A DNA stretch of 64,000 bases from Aggregicoccus sp. 17bor-14 (GCF_009659535.1 NZ_VJZZ01000003.1:380947-444946); one strand, 5' to 3'. Shown: positions 35,143 through 44,965, counted from the stretch's first letter. The notes: generated by a model not told the origin, from the sequence alone. Made by a program: numbers and translations.

Positions 35143-36426
35143 ATGCCGAGCGAGACGACCCGCTTCCCGGACCCCTTCACCTTCGGAGTGGCCACCAGCG
35201 CCTACCAGGTGGAGGGCGGAATCGAGAACGACTGGAGCGCGTGGGAGCGCGCGGGGCGGCTGAAGGAGCCCCACATGCGCTGCGGGCGCGCGGTGGACCA
35301 CTGGCGGCGCTACCGGGAGGACTACCGGCTCGCGCGCGAGGTGGGCGCGCGCGCCTTCCGCCTCTCGCTCGAGTGGGCGCGCATCGAGCCCGAGCCAGGA
35401 CGCTTCGATGGAAGCGTGCTCGAGGGCTACCGCGAGCGCCTCCTCGCGCTGAAGGCCGAGGGCCTGCGGCCCGTGGTCACCCTGCACCACTTCACCCACC
35501 CCACCTGGTTCCACGCGCGCTCGCCCTGGCACCGGCCCGAGAGCATCCCCGCCTTCCGCGCCTACGCGCGGGTGTGTGCGCGCCTGCTCGAGGGGCTGGA
35601 TGCGCTGGTCATCAGCTTCAACGAGCCGATGGTGCTCTTGCTGGGCGGCTACCTGCAGGGACTGATGCCTCCGGGGCTGCAGGATGCGGCCGCCTGCATG
35701 CAGGCCCTGGAGAACCTGGTGCGCGCGCACGTGGCGGCGCGCGAGGAGCTGGGGGAGGTGCTGGGGAGGGTGGAGCTGGGCATCAGCCAGAACCTGCTCG
35801 CCTTCGCGCCGGACCGGCGCTGGCACCCGCTCGACCGGGCGCTCGTGCGGCTCGGGGCCCATGCCTACAACCACGCCCTGCTCGAGGCCCTCTCCACCGG
35901 GAAGCTGCGCGTGAGCATGCCGGGCGTGGCGAGGGCGCGCGCGGACGTGCCGGGGGCGCAGGGCAGCTGCGCTTTCGTCGGCGTGAACTACTACACCCGC
36001 GCGCACCTGCGCTTCCTCCCGCAGCGCCCCTTCCTCGCGTTCCGCTTCAAGGACCCGCGCGGCCGCGGCCTCACCGACATCGGGTGGGAGCAGCACCCGG
36101 AGGGGCTGGGGCAGCTCTTGCGCGAGGTGCAGCGCTACGGCCTGCCCATCTGGGTGACGGAGAACGGCATCGATGACCGCACCGGCACGCGCCGTCCCCA
36201 TTACCTCCACGCGCACCTCGCCCAGGTGCTGGGCGCGCTCCGCGACGGCGTGGACGTGCGCGGCTACCTCCACTGGAGCCTGCTCGACAACTTCGAGTGG
36301 CTCGAGGGCTGGGGGCCGCGCTTCGGGCTCTACCGGGTGGACTTCGACACCCTCGAGCGCCACGCGACGCCCGCGTGCGGCTACTTCCGGCAGGTGAGCG
36401 AGGGTCGCGTGCTGGTGGCGCCGTGA
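35143..36426 (+). CDS. Family 1 glycoside hydrolase (beta-glucosidase type)
   Basis: 427 residues from the ATG at 35143, slightly short for GH1. FTFGVATSAYQVEGG is the N-terminal signature. ISFNEPMVL holds the acid/base Glu and IWVTENGIDD the nucleophile Glu. NFEWLEGWGPRFGLY is the C-terminal sugar-binding segment. The usual HWDLP motif is the variant LHHFTHPTWF. No signal peptide, so it acts on imported glycosides in the cytoplasm. Specificity (gluco, galacto, fuco) is open. Upstream is the candidate RNA region. Convergent with dus. Confidence 0.93.
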   Translation: MPSETTRFPDPFTFGVATSAYQVEGGIENDWSAWERAGRLKEPHMRCGRAVDHWRRYREDYRLAREVGARAFRLSLEWARIEPEPGRFDGSVLEGYRERLLALKAEGLRPVVTLHHFTHPTWFHARSPWHRPESIPAFRAYARVCARLLEGLDALVISFNEPMVLLLGGYLQGLMPPGLQDAAACMQALENLVRAHVAAREELGEVLGRVELGISQNLLAFAPDRRWHPLDRALVRLGAHAYNHALLEALSTGKLRVSMPGVARARADVPGAQGSCAFVGVNYYTRAHLRFLPQRPFLAFRFKDPRGRGLTDIGWEQHPEGLGQLLREVQRYGLPIWVTENGIDDRTGTRRPHYLHAHLAQVLGALRDGVDVRGYLHWSLLDNFEWLEGWGPRFGLYRVDFDTLERHATPACGYFRQVSEGRVLVAP

Positions 36427-36436
36427 ACGGGCGCGC

Positions 36437-37447
36437 TCAGCCCAGCGCGGCGCGGTAGTCCACGTCCTGCTCCTCCAGGGTCGTGGGGTCCGCCTCGGTA
36501 CTCACGAAGAAGCGGCGCACCGCGTCCTCCACGGCCTCCGCGCTCTCGAGCGCGTTGACCTCGGCGCGGAAGGTGGCGGCGCCGCGCAGGCCGTGCGCGT
36601 ACCAGGCCAGGTGCTTGCGGAAGCTGCGCACCGCGCCCACCGGGTCGCCCACGAACTCGAGGTGGGCCGCCAGGTGGGCGAGCACCGTGTCGCGCCGCTC
36701 CTCGGGGCTGGGGCCCTCGCCGCCCGTGAGCTCGCGGAAGATCCACGGGTTTCCGAGCGCCGCGCGCCCCACCATCACGTAGTCGCAGCCGGTGGTCTCG
36801 CGCATGCGGTGCGCGTCCGCCACGCTGCGCACGTCCCCGTTGCCGATGAGCGGCAGCGTGGGGAAGTGCCGCTTGATGTCGCGGATGCAGCTCCAGTCCG
36901 CGCTGCCCGCGTAGCCCTGGTCGCGGGTGCGCGGGTGCAGCGCGAGCGCCGCGACGCCCGCCTCCTGCAGCACCTCCGCCATCTGCAGGTAGTTGCGGCT
37001 CTTCGCATCCCACCCGGAGCGGATCTTCGCCGTGACGGGCAGGCCCGTGGCGCGCGTCATCTCGCGCACCAGGGCGGCCGCGCGGTGCGGCTCGCACAGG
37101 AGCGCGCTGCCCGCCCCGTTCTTGGTCACCTTCTTCACCGGGCAGCCCATGTTGATGTCCAGCAGCTGCGCGCCGTGCGCCTTGCCGAGAATGGCCGCCT
37201 GCACCATCGCCTCCACGTCCCCGCCGAAGATCTGCAGGCTGTAGGGCCGCTCCACCTCGGGGTCGAAGCGCAGGTAGCGGAGCGTGCGCGCGTTGGCGCG
37301 CATCAGCCCCTGCGCGCTCACCAGCTCGGTGGGGCAGAGCGCCGCGCCCATGCGGAAGGCGATGACGCGGTAGGGCCGCTCGCTCACCCCCGCCATGGGC
37401 GCGAGGATGTACGGGTTGGGCAGGGTGTAGGGACCGATGGGCAACAT
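36437..37447 (-). CDS. dus: tRNA-dihydrouridine synthase (DusB-like)
   Basis: 336 residues from the ATG at 37447. FMN-binding TIM barrel with ILAPMAGVSERPYR, LQIFGGDVEAM, the catalytic Cys in DINMGCPVKKVTKNGAG, IRSGWDAK, HPRTRDQGYAG and IGNGDVRS, then the C-terminal helical tRNA-binding part. It reduces uridine in the tRNA D loop. Sequence blocks fit DusB better than DusA or DusC. A TATAGG box ends 15 nt from the start codon, with no Shine-Dalgarno sequence. Divergent from the M50-repeat protease. Confidence 0.95.
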   Translation of the reverse strand: MLPIGPYTLPNPYILAPMAGVSERPYRVIAFRMGAALCPTELVSAQGLMRANARTLRYLRFDPEVERPYSLQIFGGDVEAMVQAAILGKAHGAQLLDINMGCPVKKVTKNGAGSALLCEPHRAAALVREMTRATGLPVTAKIRSGWDAKSRNYLQMAEVLQEAGVAALALHPRTRDQGYAGSADWSCIRDIKRHFPTLPLIGNGDVRSVADAHRMRETTGCDYVMVGRAALGNPWIFRELTGGEGPSPEERRDTVLAHLAAHLEFVGDPVGAVRSFRKHLAWYAHGLRGAATFRAEVNALESAEAVEDAVRRFFVSTEADPTTLEEQDVDYRAALG

Positions 37448-37462
37448 GCGTGAGAGGTCCGC

Positions 37463-37468
37463 CCTATA
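37463..37468 (-). promoter_or_regulatory. TATAGG -10-like box of dus
   Basis: On the minus strand TATAGG ends 15 nt before the ATG. This implies a 5' leader of about 8 nt. No ribosome site is visible in that leader. Confidence 0.4.
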
Positions 37469-37542
37469 CCCCAGCGAGGTTCTTCCTGCAGGGGTCAACG
37501 GCTCGCCTGCGCGGCTGCACCCGGGGGGTTAAGGTCCTCCGC

Positions 37543-38979
37543 ATGTTTCGCTTCCGACTCGGCCCCATCCCGGTGGAGGTCCAGCCCAGCCACCTCATCT
37601 TCTCGGCGCTGCTCGCCTACCAGAGCGTCCCGCGCGGCCGCTTCGCCGCACAGGGCTGGCCCTTCGAGGGCCTCACCTCCAGCGCAGATCCGGGCTTCGG
37701 CCGCGCGGTGCTGGGCTACGTGCTCGCCTGGATGTTCATCGTCTTCGTCTCGGTGCTCGTCCACGAGCTGGGCCACGCCGTGGTCAGCCGGCTCTTCGGC
37801 TACCAGCCCACCATCGCGCTCGCCTGGCTCGGCGGGCACACCCAGCCCAACGCCCCGGGCCCCATCCCGTGGAAGCGCGACTTCGCGCTCACGCTGGCAG
37901 GTCCCCTCTTCGGCCTCGCGCTCGGCGTGGCGAGCTACGCCGGGCTGAGGGTGCTGCACGACCCGGCCGGCATGGCGGCCTTCCTGCTGCGCTACGGCAT
38001 GTTCGCGAACTTCTACTGGGCGGTGCTCAACCTCGTCCCCATCCTGCCGCTGGACGGCGGAAGGCTCGCGCTCGTGCTCAGCCAGCGCGTCTTCGGCGCG
38101 GTGCGCGGCTTCACCCTCGCGCAGGGGCTCGCGCTGCTGATGGCCGTGCTCGCGGTCTTCGTCGGGCTGCGCACCGGCTCCTTCTTCCTCGTCGTCATGT
38201 TCGGGCTCTGGGGCTTCCAGGCCCTGCAGGCGCTGCTCAGCCTGCGCCGGCGCGCAGAGGCCCCGGCGCCCGAGGACCACCCGCTCGCCCGCCCGCTGAA
38301 GGAGGCCCAGGAGGCCCTGCGCGCGGGGCACCTGGAGGAGGCGCGCCGGCTCGCCGAGCCGCTGCTCTCGCCGGAGTCCGGCGCGGGGCTCGACCTGCGC
38401 AGCCGCGCCCACCACCTGCTCGGCTGGGTGTGCATCAAGGAGGGAAAGGGGCGGGCCGCGCTGGACCACTTCTCCCAGGTGGGCGGCAGCGGCCGGCCGG
38501 TGGAGGCGCACGCGCTCGCCGCGGCCTTCAGCCTGGCGGGCGACGAGGCGCGCGCCCTCTCGCTGTGGGAGCTGGCCTGGCGCGAGAGCGGGGACCGCAC
38601 GGTGCTGCACGAGTACGCGGGCAGCCTCATCCGCGCCGAGCGTGCGGGCGAGGCCCTGCGCCTGCCCGGGGTGGACCCGGCCGCCGCCTTCGCCTGCGCC
38701 GAGCGGGTGCTCTTCATCCGGGGCGCCTACTCGGAGGCGGCGAGCGTGAGCGAGGCGGCCCTCACCCACGCCCCGCGGCCGGACATCGCCTACGACGCGG
38801 CGTGCGCCTACGCCCGCGCACGCAACGTGCGTGACGCGCTGCGCCTGCTCGAGCGGGCGCGCGAGCTGGGCTACCGCGACGCGGCCTACGCCGCGAGCGA
38901 CGAGGACCTGCTGCCGCTGCACGGCGAGCCCGCCTTCGAGAGCTGGCTGACAGCCGTGCGCCAATCCGCGAGCGGCTGA
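37543..38979 (+). CDS. M50 site-2-type protease with C-terminal repeats
   Basis: 478 residues from the ATG at 37543. The membrane protease part (~1-245) has HELGH at 74-78 and the third ligand D171 in NLVPILPLDGG, both canonical. From ~275 to the end the protein is soluble and helical with TPR-like repeats (AQEALRAGHLEEARRLAEPL, YDAACAYARARNVRDALRLL). The repeats probably sit in the cytoplasm and bind a substrate or partner. It differs from the other M50 gene (7527), which has a zinc ribbon and no repeats. Confidence 0.9.
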   Translation: MFRFRLGPIPVEVQPSHLIFSALLAYQSVPRGRFAAQGWPFEGLTSSADPGFGRAVLGYVLAWMFIVFVSVLVHELGHAVVSRLFGYQPTIALAWLGGHTQPNAPGPIPWKRDFALTLAGPLFGLALGVASYAGLRVLHDPAGMAAFLLRYGMFANFYWAVLNLVPILPLDGGRLALVLSQRVFGAVRGFTLAQGLALLMAVLAVFVGLRTGSFFLVVMFGLWGFQALQALLSLRRRAEAPAPEDHPLARPLKEAQEALRAGHLEEARRLAEPLLSPESGAGLDLRSRAHHLLGWVCIKEGKGRAALDHFSQVGGSGRPVEAHALAAAFSLAGDEARALSLWELAWRESGDRTVLHEYAGSLIRAERAGEALRLPGVDPAAAFACAERVLFIRGAYSEAASVSEAALTHAPRPDIAYDAACAYARARNVRDALRLLERARELGYRDAAYAASDEDLLPLHGEPAFESWLTAVRQSASG

Positions 38980-39071
38980 CAGGGCCGTGACACGCGAGGG
39001 TGTTGATGGGCGGTGAGGCTGAGCAGCTTGCCCGGCTCCACTCCTTCCGCACCTGTCGCCTCGAGGCCCGC

Positions 39072-40118
<1,047 letters not shown>

Positions 40119-40131
40119 CGTCCGCTCCCCC

Positions 40132-40156
40132 GCGGGGCCTGCTGTAGCGGCCCCGC
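40132..40156. terminator. Shared terminator between convergent genes
   Basis: GCGGGGCC (40132-40139) and GGCCCCGC (40149-40156) form a perfect 8-bp stem with a 9-nt loop between the desaturase and receiver stops. No T tract, so it is weak. Confidence 0.4.
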
Positions 40157-40161
40157 GCGCC

Positions 40162-40626
40162 TCAGCGCACGAGCGCGAGGCGCGGCGCGCTGCTGGTGCT
40201 GCTCGCACCGAGCGCGGGCACCGGGCGCGCGCTGCGCACGGCCGCACCGCGCAGCAGCGTCTCCACGCGGGCGCGGAACTCCGTGAGCCCGAAGGGCTTG
40301 GAGAGGAAGGCGTCCGCCCCGGCCTCCAGCGCCTCGGCGCGGTCCTCGGGCAGCACGCGCCCGCTGATGACCAGCACCGGGACGTTGCGGTGGGCCTCGG
40401 CGCTGGAGGCGCGCAGCGCCTCGCACACCTCGTAGCCGGACACCTGCGGCAGCACCAGGTCCAGCACCACCAGGTCCGGCGCGCGGCGCGTGAGCTCCTC
40501 CAGCGCGGCCCGCCCGTCGGCGGCTTCCCGCACCTCGTGGCCCAGCGCCTCGAGGCAGCGGCGCAGGGCACTGCGCACCGCGGGGGCATCCTCCACGAGC
40601 AGTACGGTCTTACGAGACTGCGTCAT
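40162..40626 (-). CDS. Single-domain response regulator
   Basis: 154 residues from the ATG at 40626 (GGGAGTGGAG upstream). Canonical receiver: VLLVEDAPAVRSAL, LVVLDLVLPQVSGYEV with the phosphoacceptor Asp, VLVISGRV and AFLSKPFGLTEFR with the conserved Lys. A ~30-residue Ser/Ala/Pro tail follows and no output domain. It must act by protein contact. No kinase lies next to it. The 279-bp divergent region to the next gene contains a perfect 9-bp inverted repeat GCCGCAGGC/GCCTGCGGC (40776-40784, 40806-40814). Confidence 0.92.
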   Translation of the reverse strand: MTQSRKTVLLVEDAPAVRSALRRCLEALGHEVREAADGRAALEELTRRAPDLVVLDLVLPQVSGYEVCEALRASSAEAHRNVPVLVISGRVLPEDRAEALEAGADAFLSKPFGLTEFRARVETLLRGAAVRSARPVPALGASSTSSAPRLALVR

Positions 40627-40905
40627 CTCCACTCCCTGCCTTCGCGGGCTGCAGGCCCAGAGTCGGCCGCCTGATCCCGCAGCCCAAGGTAGGGAGGCAC
40701 TCCGCCGATGCAAGTGCGCCTATCCGACACCGCGGCGAGCACCGGGTCCTAGCCCTCCGGTGCGCCCCCGCGCGCGCCGCAGGCAACGGGTGCGCGCGGG
40801 TGCGCGCCTGCGGCACCCCGGGGCACATCGACGCAGATTGCGCGGCCTTGCTCAGCGTTGGACGATGCATAGGTTGGCGCACGACCGAGGTCCGCCCGCT
40901 CCGTG

Positions 40906-41448
40906 ATGTCACCGCTCCTGCTCACCACCGCTCCCTCCAGTGCCGCACCCCGGACGCCCGGCAGCGCGCCGCAGAGCGCCGCCGTCGAGACGGCAGCGGT
41001 CGCGACCGCGGCTGCACCCGCGCGCTCCTCCGAGGCGCTGCTCGCGCTGCAGCAGGTGTGGACGCGCGTGCGGGCAGCGGGCGCCTGGCGCTCGCTGGTG
41101 CTGGTGAGCCCCGGCGGCTCGCTCCGGGCGCACGCAGCCGCCGAGGCGCTGGTCCAGGCCGCCTCGCTCTCCTACCCCGTCGAGGCGCTGCAGCTGCTCG
41201 ATGCGCGGGGCCTCTCGCTGGAGAGCTTCACCGCCTGGCGCGAGGCGCACGCGGCGCAGCTCGCGGGCGGCGCGCGCTCGCTGCTGGTGGTGGATCCGCC
41301 GCTCGAGAGCCCCGCCGCGCTCGCGCTGGTGCACGGCGCGCAGGCCGCGCTCCTGTGCAGCGCGCTCGGCGACGACCTCGAGGCCTCGCGCCGCACGCTC
41401 GCGCTGTGCGGCCGCGAGCGCTTCCTGGGCAGCGTGCTGCTGCCCTGA
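40906..41448 (+). CDS. Degenerate BY-kinase/ParA-fold-like protein
   Basis: 180 residues from the ATG at 40906 (GTG at 40903 equally possible). After an Ala/Thr-rich N terminus (~1-40) the pattern follows a P-loop partner of polysaccharide export: RSLVLVSPGGSLRAHAAAEAL at the Walker A position but without the GK[S/T] signature, ARSLLVVDPPL at the Walker A'/B strand, and AALLCSALGDDLEAS...LGSVLLP at the C terminus. It is therefore probably an inactive relative of CpsD/Wzc kinases. The sugar transferase gene beyond the intergenic region supports an exopolysaccharide link. Inference only. Confidence 0.6.
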   Translation: MSPLLLTTAPSSAAPRTPGSAPQSAAVETAAVATAAAPARSSEALLALQQVWTRVRAAGAWRSLVLVSPGGSLRAHAAAEALVQAASLSYPVEALQLLDARGLSLESFTAWREAHAAQLAGGARSLLVVDPPLESPAALALVHGAQAALLCSALGDDLEASRRTLALCGRERFLGSVLLP

Positions 41449-42092
41449 GGCGGCGCGCGCCCGTGTCCTCCTGAGGCAGGTCGGTTGCGGCTCCGCGAGG
41501 CCGTGCCGTCAGCGACGCGCTCGGCTCGCGGGACGCGCGAGAGTGGCGCGAGCGGCACGGCCTCGAGCCGGAGAGGCCGGGAGGGAACGGGGCTTCTCTG
41601 AGTGGGAGAAGCCGTCCACGACGTGCGGGACGGCTGTCTCGAAAGGAGACGCCCCTCCCGGGCGCGGACCGGCGCGTGATGCAAAAAGGTAAAATCCTAT
41701 TTTACGTTTTTGCGCGCCGCGGGCCGCCGCTCCCGAGCGTGCCCACACGCAGAGTGAAGGGCCCGGCCCGGAGCCGGAGAGCGCTCGCGTAGAACGGGCG
41801 TTTCGCTCCACGCGAGAGCCCCGCGCGGGCGGCCGTGGAAGGAGGCTTCGGTCCTGGCGGTGCGCCGCGAGGGGCTCGCCCTCATGCACGCATCGCCAAC
41901 GTGTCACCCCTGAGCGACGCATCGCTGGCGACGCCCCACCGCGAGCGGCCGCAGCGCTCCGTCACCCTTTCGGTCCCGACGCCCCTCCAGGCCCGCGGAG
42001 CCCGTGCAGGGGTGACGCACGCGAGCACAGGCACTGGCCGAGCCTCTGTGCGCTGCGCCCCGGGTGTCATGCCGGCGCAGCACCCGCAGCGC
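41449..42092. other. 644-bp intergenic region rich in paired segments
   Basis: No protein-like frame. Perfect inverted repeats are GAGGCCGTGCCG/CGGCACGGCCTC (41497-41508, 41553-41564), GGCTTCTC/GAGAAGCC (41591-41598, 41606-41613), AGCCGTCC/GGACGGCT (41610-41617, 41628-41635), GTCTC/GAGAC (41636-41640, 41646-41650), CTCGCGT/ACGCGAG (41784-41790, 41810-41816), GTCACCCCTG/CAGGGGTGAC (41903-41912, 42007-42016) and GCACAG/CTGTGC (42025-42030, 42046-42051). It lies between two convergent genes, so it is 3' untranslated sequence of one or both, or an independent RNA. Confidence 0.5.
41681..41713. terminator. AT-rich bidirectional hairpin
   Basis: GCAAAAAGGTAAAAT (41681-41695) and ATTTTACGTTTTTGC (41699-41713) pair over 15 bp with one G-G mismatch. 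It is by far the most AT-rich spot seen in this GC-rich window. The A and T runs give a T-rich 3' arm on both strands, so it can end transcripts from both convergent genes. A cruciform or protein site is an alternative. Confidence 0.55.
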
Positions 42093-43487
42093 TCAGCTCG
42101 CGCCGCGCCCGGTGAGCACCACCGGCACGGTCTTCAAGATGAGACCGATGTCCTGCGAGAGGCTCCAGTGGTCGATGTAGCGCATGTCCAGGTACATCCA
42201 CTCCTCGAAGGAGATCTCGTTGCGGCCGCTCACCTGCCAGATGCAGGTGAGGCCGGGGCGCACGGAGAGGCGGCGGTACTGCCAGGCCTCGTACTGCGCG
42301 ACCTCCTTCGGGATGGGCGGGCGGGGCCCCACGATGCTCATGTCCCCGCGCAGCACGTTGATGAGCTGGGGCAGCTCGTCGATGGAGTGCTTGCGCAGGA
42401 AGCCGCCCACGCGCGTGATGCGCGGGTCCTTCTTCATCTTGAAGACGGGCCCCGCCTGCTCGTTGAGCGCGAGCAGCTTCTCGCGCAGCGCCTCGGCGTT
42501 GACCACCATGGTGCGGAACTTGAACATGTGGAACTGCCGCCCGTGCAGCCCCACGCGCACCTGCTTGAAGAAGATGGGCCCACGGCTGGTGAGCTTCACC
42601 AGCGCGGCCACCACCAGGAGCAGCGGCGCGAGCGCGAGCAGCGCGCTCGCGCTCACCACGATGTCGAAGAGGCGCTTGAAGGCGCGCGGCAGGTGGTGCG
42701 GGGCGTGGGTGACGTAGTGGATGTAGCCGTCGCGCGAGCTGCCGGGCAGCAGCGCCCGCGCGCGCCCCAGCCGGAAGGAGCAGGCCGGCAGCGCGAAGGG
42801 CACGCCGAGCCGCTCGCAGGTGCGGATGGCCGCCTGCAGCGCGTCCGCGTCCCGGGCAGCGTGGCCCGCGAGGTAGACCTCGCTCACCGGGCGGGTGCGC
42901 AGCACCTGCTCCAGCTCCTCGGCGCGTCCCAGCACCGGCACGCCCTCCACCGTGTCCGCGCGCGCGTCGCTCGCGAAGGCGAGGAAGCCCACCACGCGCC
43001 GGCGGGCGCGGGGGCGCAGCTGCAGGTCCTCCGCGGTGCAGCGCCCGAGCGGCCCCGCCCCCACCACCAGCACCTCGTCCAGGGGCTGCTCGCGCAGGGC
43101 GAGGCGGCGGAAGAGCAGCAGCCGGGGGGCGAGCACCATGGGCCAGAGCACCAGCAGCAGGTGGCTCACCGCCGGCAGCTCCACGTAGCCATCCAGGCTC
43201 ACCTGCAGGAACCAGAGCACCACGGCGACCGCGAAGGAGAGCAGCAGCAGCAGCGCGCTCTCGTCCAGCGCCTCGCGCTCGGCCCAGGGATCGTAGTAGC
43301 TCACCACGAAGCTGCCGGCGCTCCACACCGCGAGCGCGAACAGCGTGAAGGCGCCCAGCTGCGGCCCGAGGTGGTCTCCCTCGAGCACCGCCGTCCCCAC
43401 CGTCGCCAGCGTCACTGCCACCAGATCGTAGACCCGGTTGAGGGCCATGCTCAGCCCTGGCCGCCAGTCCGCACCGCTCGTCGCCAT
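42093..43487 (-). CDS. Polyisoprenyl-phosphate hexose-1-phosphate transferase
   Basis: 464 residues, ATG at 43487 with GGGAGGCGGG upstream. Four N-terminal membrane helices, a CoA-binding-like middle domain (EVLVVGAGPLGRCTAEDL), a fifth hydrophobic segment, and a catalytic C-terminal bacterial sugar transferase domain: FFKQVRVGLHGRQFHMFKFR, LRKHSIDELPQLINVLRGDM, SIVGPRPP and RPGLTCIWQVSGR. It starts repeat-unit assembly of a surface polysaccharide by moving sugar-1-P to undecaprenyl phosphate (WbaP/EpsZ type). Other assembly genes are not in this window. Confidence 0.95.
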   Translation of the reverse strand: MATSGADWRPGLSMALNRVYDLVAVTLATVGTAVLEGDHLGPQLGAFTLFALAVWSAGSFVVSYYDPWAEREALDESALLLLLSFAVAVVLWFLQVSLDGYVELPAVSHLLLVLWPMVLAPRLLLFRRLALREQPLDEVLVVGAGPLGRCTAEDLQLRPRARRRVVGFLAFASDARADTVEGVPVLGRAEELEQVLRTRPVSEVYLAGHAARDADALQAAIRTCERLGVPFALPACSFRLGRARALLPGSSRDGYIHYVTHAPHHLPRAFKRLFDIVVSASALLALAPLLLVVAALVKLTSRGPIFFKQVRVGLHGRQFHMFKFRTMVVNAEALREKLLALNEQAGPVFKMKKDPRITRVGGFLRKHSIDELPQLINVLRGDMSIVGPRPPIPKEVAQYEAWQYRRLSVRPGLTCIWQVSGRNEISFEEWMYLDMRYIDHWSLSQDIGLILKTVPVVLTGRGAS

Positions 43488-43645
43488 CCCGCCTCCCTGC
43501 ACCTCGCCCGTGGGAGCGGAGGTAGGACAGGGGGGTGGATCACGGCAAGGGCGATGTACCGGGAGACAGGAAAGCTCCAGGATCTTTGGTCGCTGAAGGA
43601 CGCTCGCCTGCTGGGCAGCAGGGCGCTCTGCTGCGGGTCGGACAG

Positions 43646-43669
43646 TGACCTGGTTCCGGGTACAGGTCA
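43646..43669. repeat. Inverted repeat at the amidohydrolase stop
   Basis: TGACCTG (43646-43652) and CAGGTCA (43663-43669) are perfect complements. The second arm includes the minus-strand stop of the amidohydrolase. It may be a short terminator for that gene, or an operator upstream of the sugar transferase. CTGCTG-GG-CAGCAG lies nearby at 43608-43621. Confidence 0.4.
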
Positions 43670-44965
43670 GGTCGGAGGGGGCGGGCGCTGCATGCGGCTC
43701 CACACGTGGGCCGCGGCCTCGCGCGCCTGATCCGCCACCACGTCCGGATTGACGGAGAGCGGACGGCGGGCCCACACGCGCCAGCCGCCCTCCACCATCA
43801 CCGCCTCCACGTGGCGCGCCGAGAGGCCGAACACCACGTGCCAGGCGAGGTTCTCGGGCGCCATGGGGGTGCTGGGGCGGTAGTCGAGCACCATCAGGTC
43901 CGCCGCCGCGCCCGCGCGCAGCGGCCCCACGGGCAGGTCGAACACCTGCGAGGCGAGGCGGTGGCCGTTGGCGAGGTAGCGCAGCACGTCGATGGGCTGG
44001 CCGGCCTCGCGCGAGCGCAGGTAGGCGGTCTGGGCCTCGGCGAAGAGGTCCGCGCCCAGCGTGTCCGCGCCGAGGCTCGCGCGCGCGCCGAACTTGAGCG
44101 CCGGCGCGTAGCCCACCTCGTGGCCCATGTTCGAGCGCGGCGTGTGCACCACCCACGCGCCCGTGGTGAGCACCTGCGAGAGCTCGGGCCAGGCGAGGTG
44201 CCCCACGTGCGCGAGCACGCTGCTCGGGCCCAGCAGCCCCGCGCCCACCAGGCGCGACACCGGCGCGGCGCCGTAGCGCTCCTGCGAGAGCTTCTCGTCC
44301 AGCGGGTCCTCGGCGAGCGGCAGGTGGATGCCGCGCCCGGTCATGGCCACCGCGTGCGCGAGCGCCTGCAGCGCATCGTCCGCGAGGTAGCTCAGGGGCC
44401 CCGCGCCCACCTGGCCGCGGAAGCGCCCGCGCGCCTTGCGCGCGAAGGTGACCGCCTCCTCCAGCCCCTCCTCGCGCCCCTGTGGCCCGGCCGCATCCGT
44501 CACCGCGTAGGAGAGCACGCTGCGCACCCCCACCTCGTGCAGCGCGCGCGCCACGCGCACCAGGCTGCCGCCCACGGCGCGCGGCGAGCTGTGCAGGTCG
44601 AAGAGGCAGGTGGTGCCGCTCTGCAGGGCCTCGAGCGCGCCCGCCTGCGCCGCGGCCTGCACCGCGTCCAGGTCCAGCGCGCTCACGTAGGGCCACCACA
44701 CGCGCTCCTGGTAGGCGCCGTAGCCGTCCGGCGGCGGCTGGGGCTGGGGCAGGCCGCGCGCGAGGTGCGCGTGCAGGCGGCTGTGCGCGCTCACCAGGCC
44801 GGGCAGCACCAGCTTTCCGGACAGGGCAATGACCTCGTCGCCCGGGCCGGGCTGCAGCTCCGGGGCGCGCTCCACGATGCGCTCGCCCTCGATGCGCAGG
44901 TCGGCGCGCTCCACCGTGGCTGGCTCCAGCTCGACGACGACGCCACCTTTGAGGACGGTGCCCAA
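43667..44965 (-). CDS. Amidohydrolase, SsnA/chlorohydrolase-like
   Basis: 432 residues from a TTG at 44965 that has GGAGGG just upstream and begins GTVLKGGVVVEL; an upstream extension is not conserved-looking. Cytosine-deaminase-type metal-dependent hydrolase: KLVLPGLVSAHSRLHAHLARG with the HxH pair, GIHLPLAEDPLDE with a ligand His, LAHVGHLAWPEL with another His, and SLGADTLGADLFAEAQ with the Asp. Members deaminate purines, pyrimidines or adenosine derivatives. SsnA itself is uncharacterised enzymatically. Divergent (241 bp) from the deacetylase. Confidence 0.85.
   Translation of the reverse strand: MGTVLKGGVVVELEPATVERADLRIEGERIVERAPELQPGPGDEVIALSGKLVLPGLVSAHSRLHAHLARGLPQPQPPPDGYGAYQERVWWPYVSALDLDAVQAAAQAGALEALQSGTTCLFDLHSSPRAVGGSLVRVARALHEVGVRSVLSYAVTDAAGPQGREEGLEEAVTFARKARGRFRGQVGAGPLSYLADDALQALAHAVAMTGRGIHLPLAEDPLDEKLSQERYGAAPVSRLVGAGLLGPSSVLAHVGHLAWPELSQVLTTGAWVVHTPRSNMGHEVGYAPALKFGARASLGADTLGADLFAEAQTAYLRSREAGQPIDVLRYLANGHRLASQVFDLPVGPLRAGAAADLMVLDYRPSTPMAPENLAWHVVFGLSARHVEAVMVEGGWRVWARRPLSVNPDVVADQAREAAAHVWSRMQRPPPPT

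Noticed and set aside
41679-41792. 37-codon frame starting MQKGKILFYVFARRG across the AT-rich inverted repeat
   Set aside because: No ribosome site, and its only non-GC-rich residues come from the hairpin arms. More likely a terminator than a gene.
41870-42060. c-di-GMP (GEMM) or cobalamin riboswitch near the sugar transferase
   Set aside because: The conserved core sequences of these classes could not be found on either strand, and the region is downstream, not upstream, of the transferase gene.
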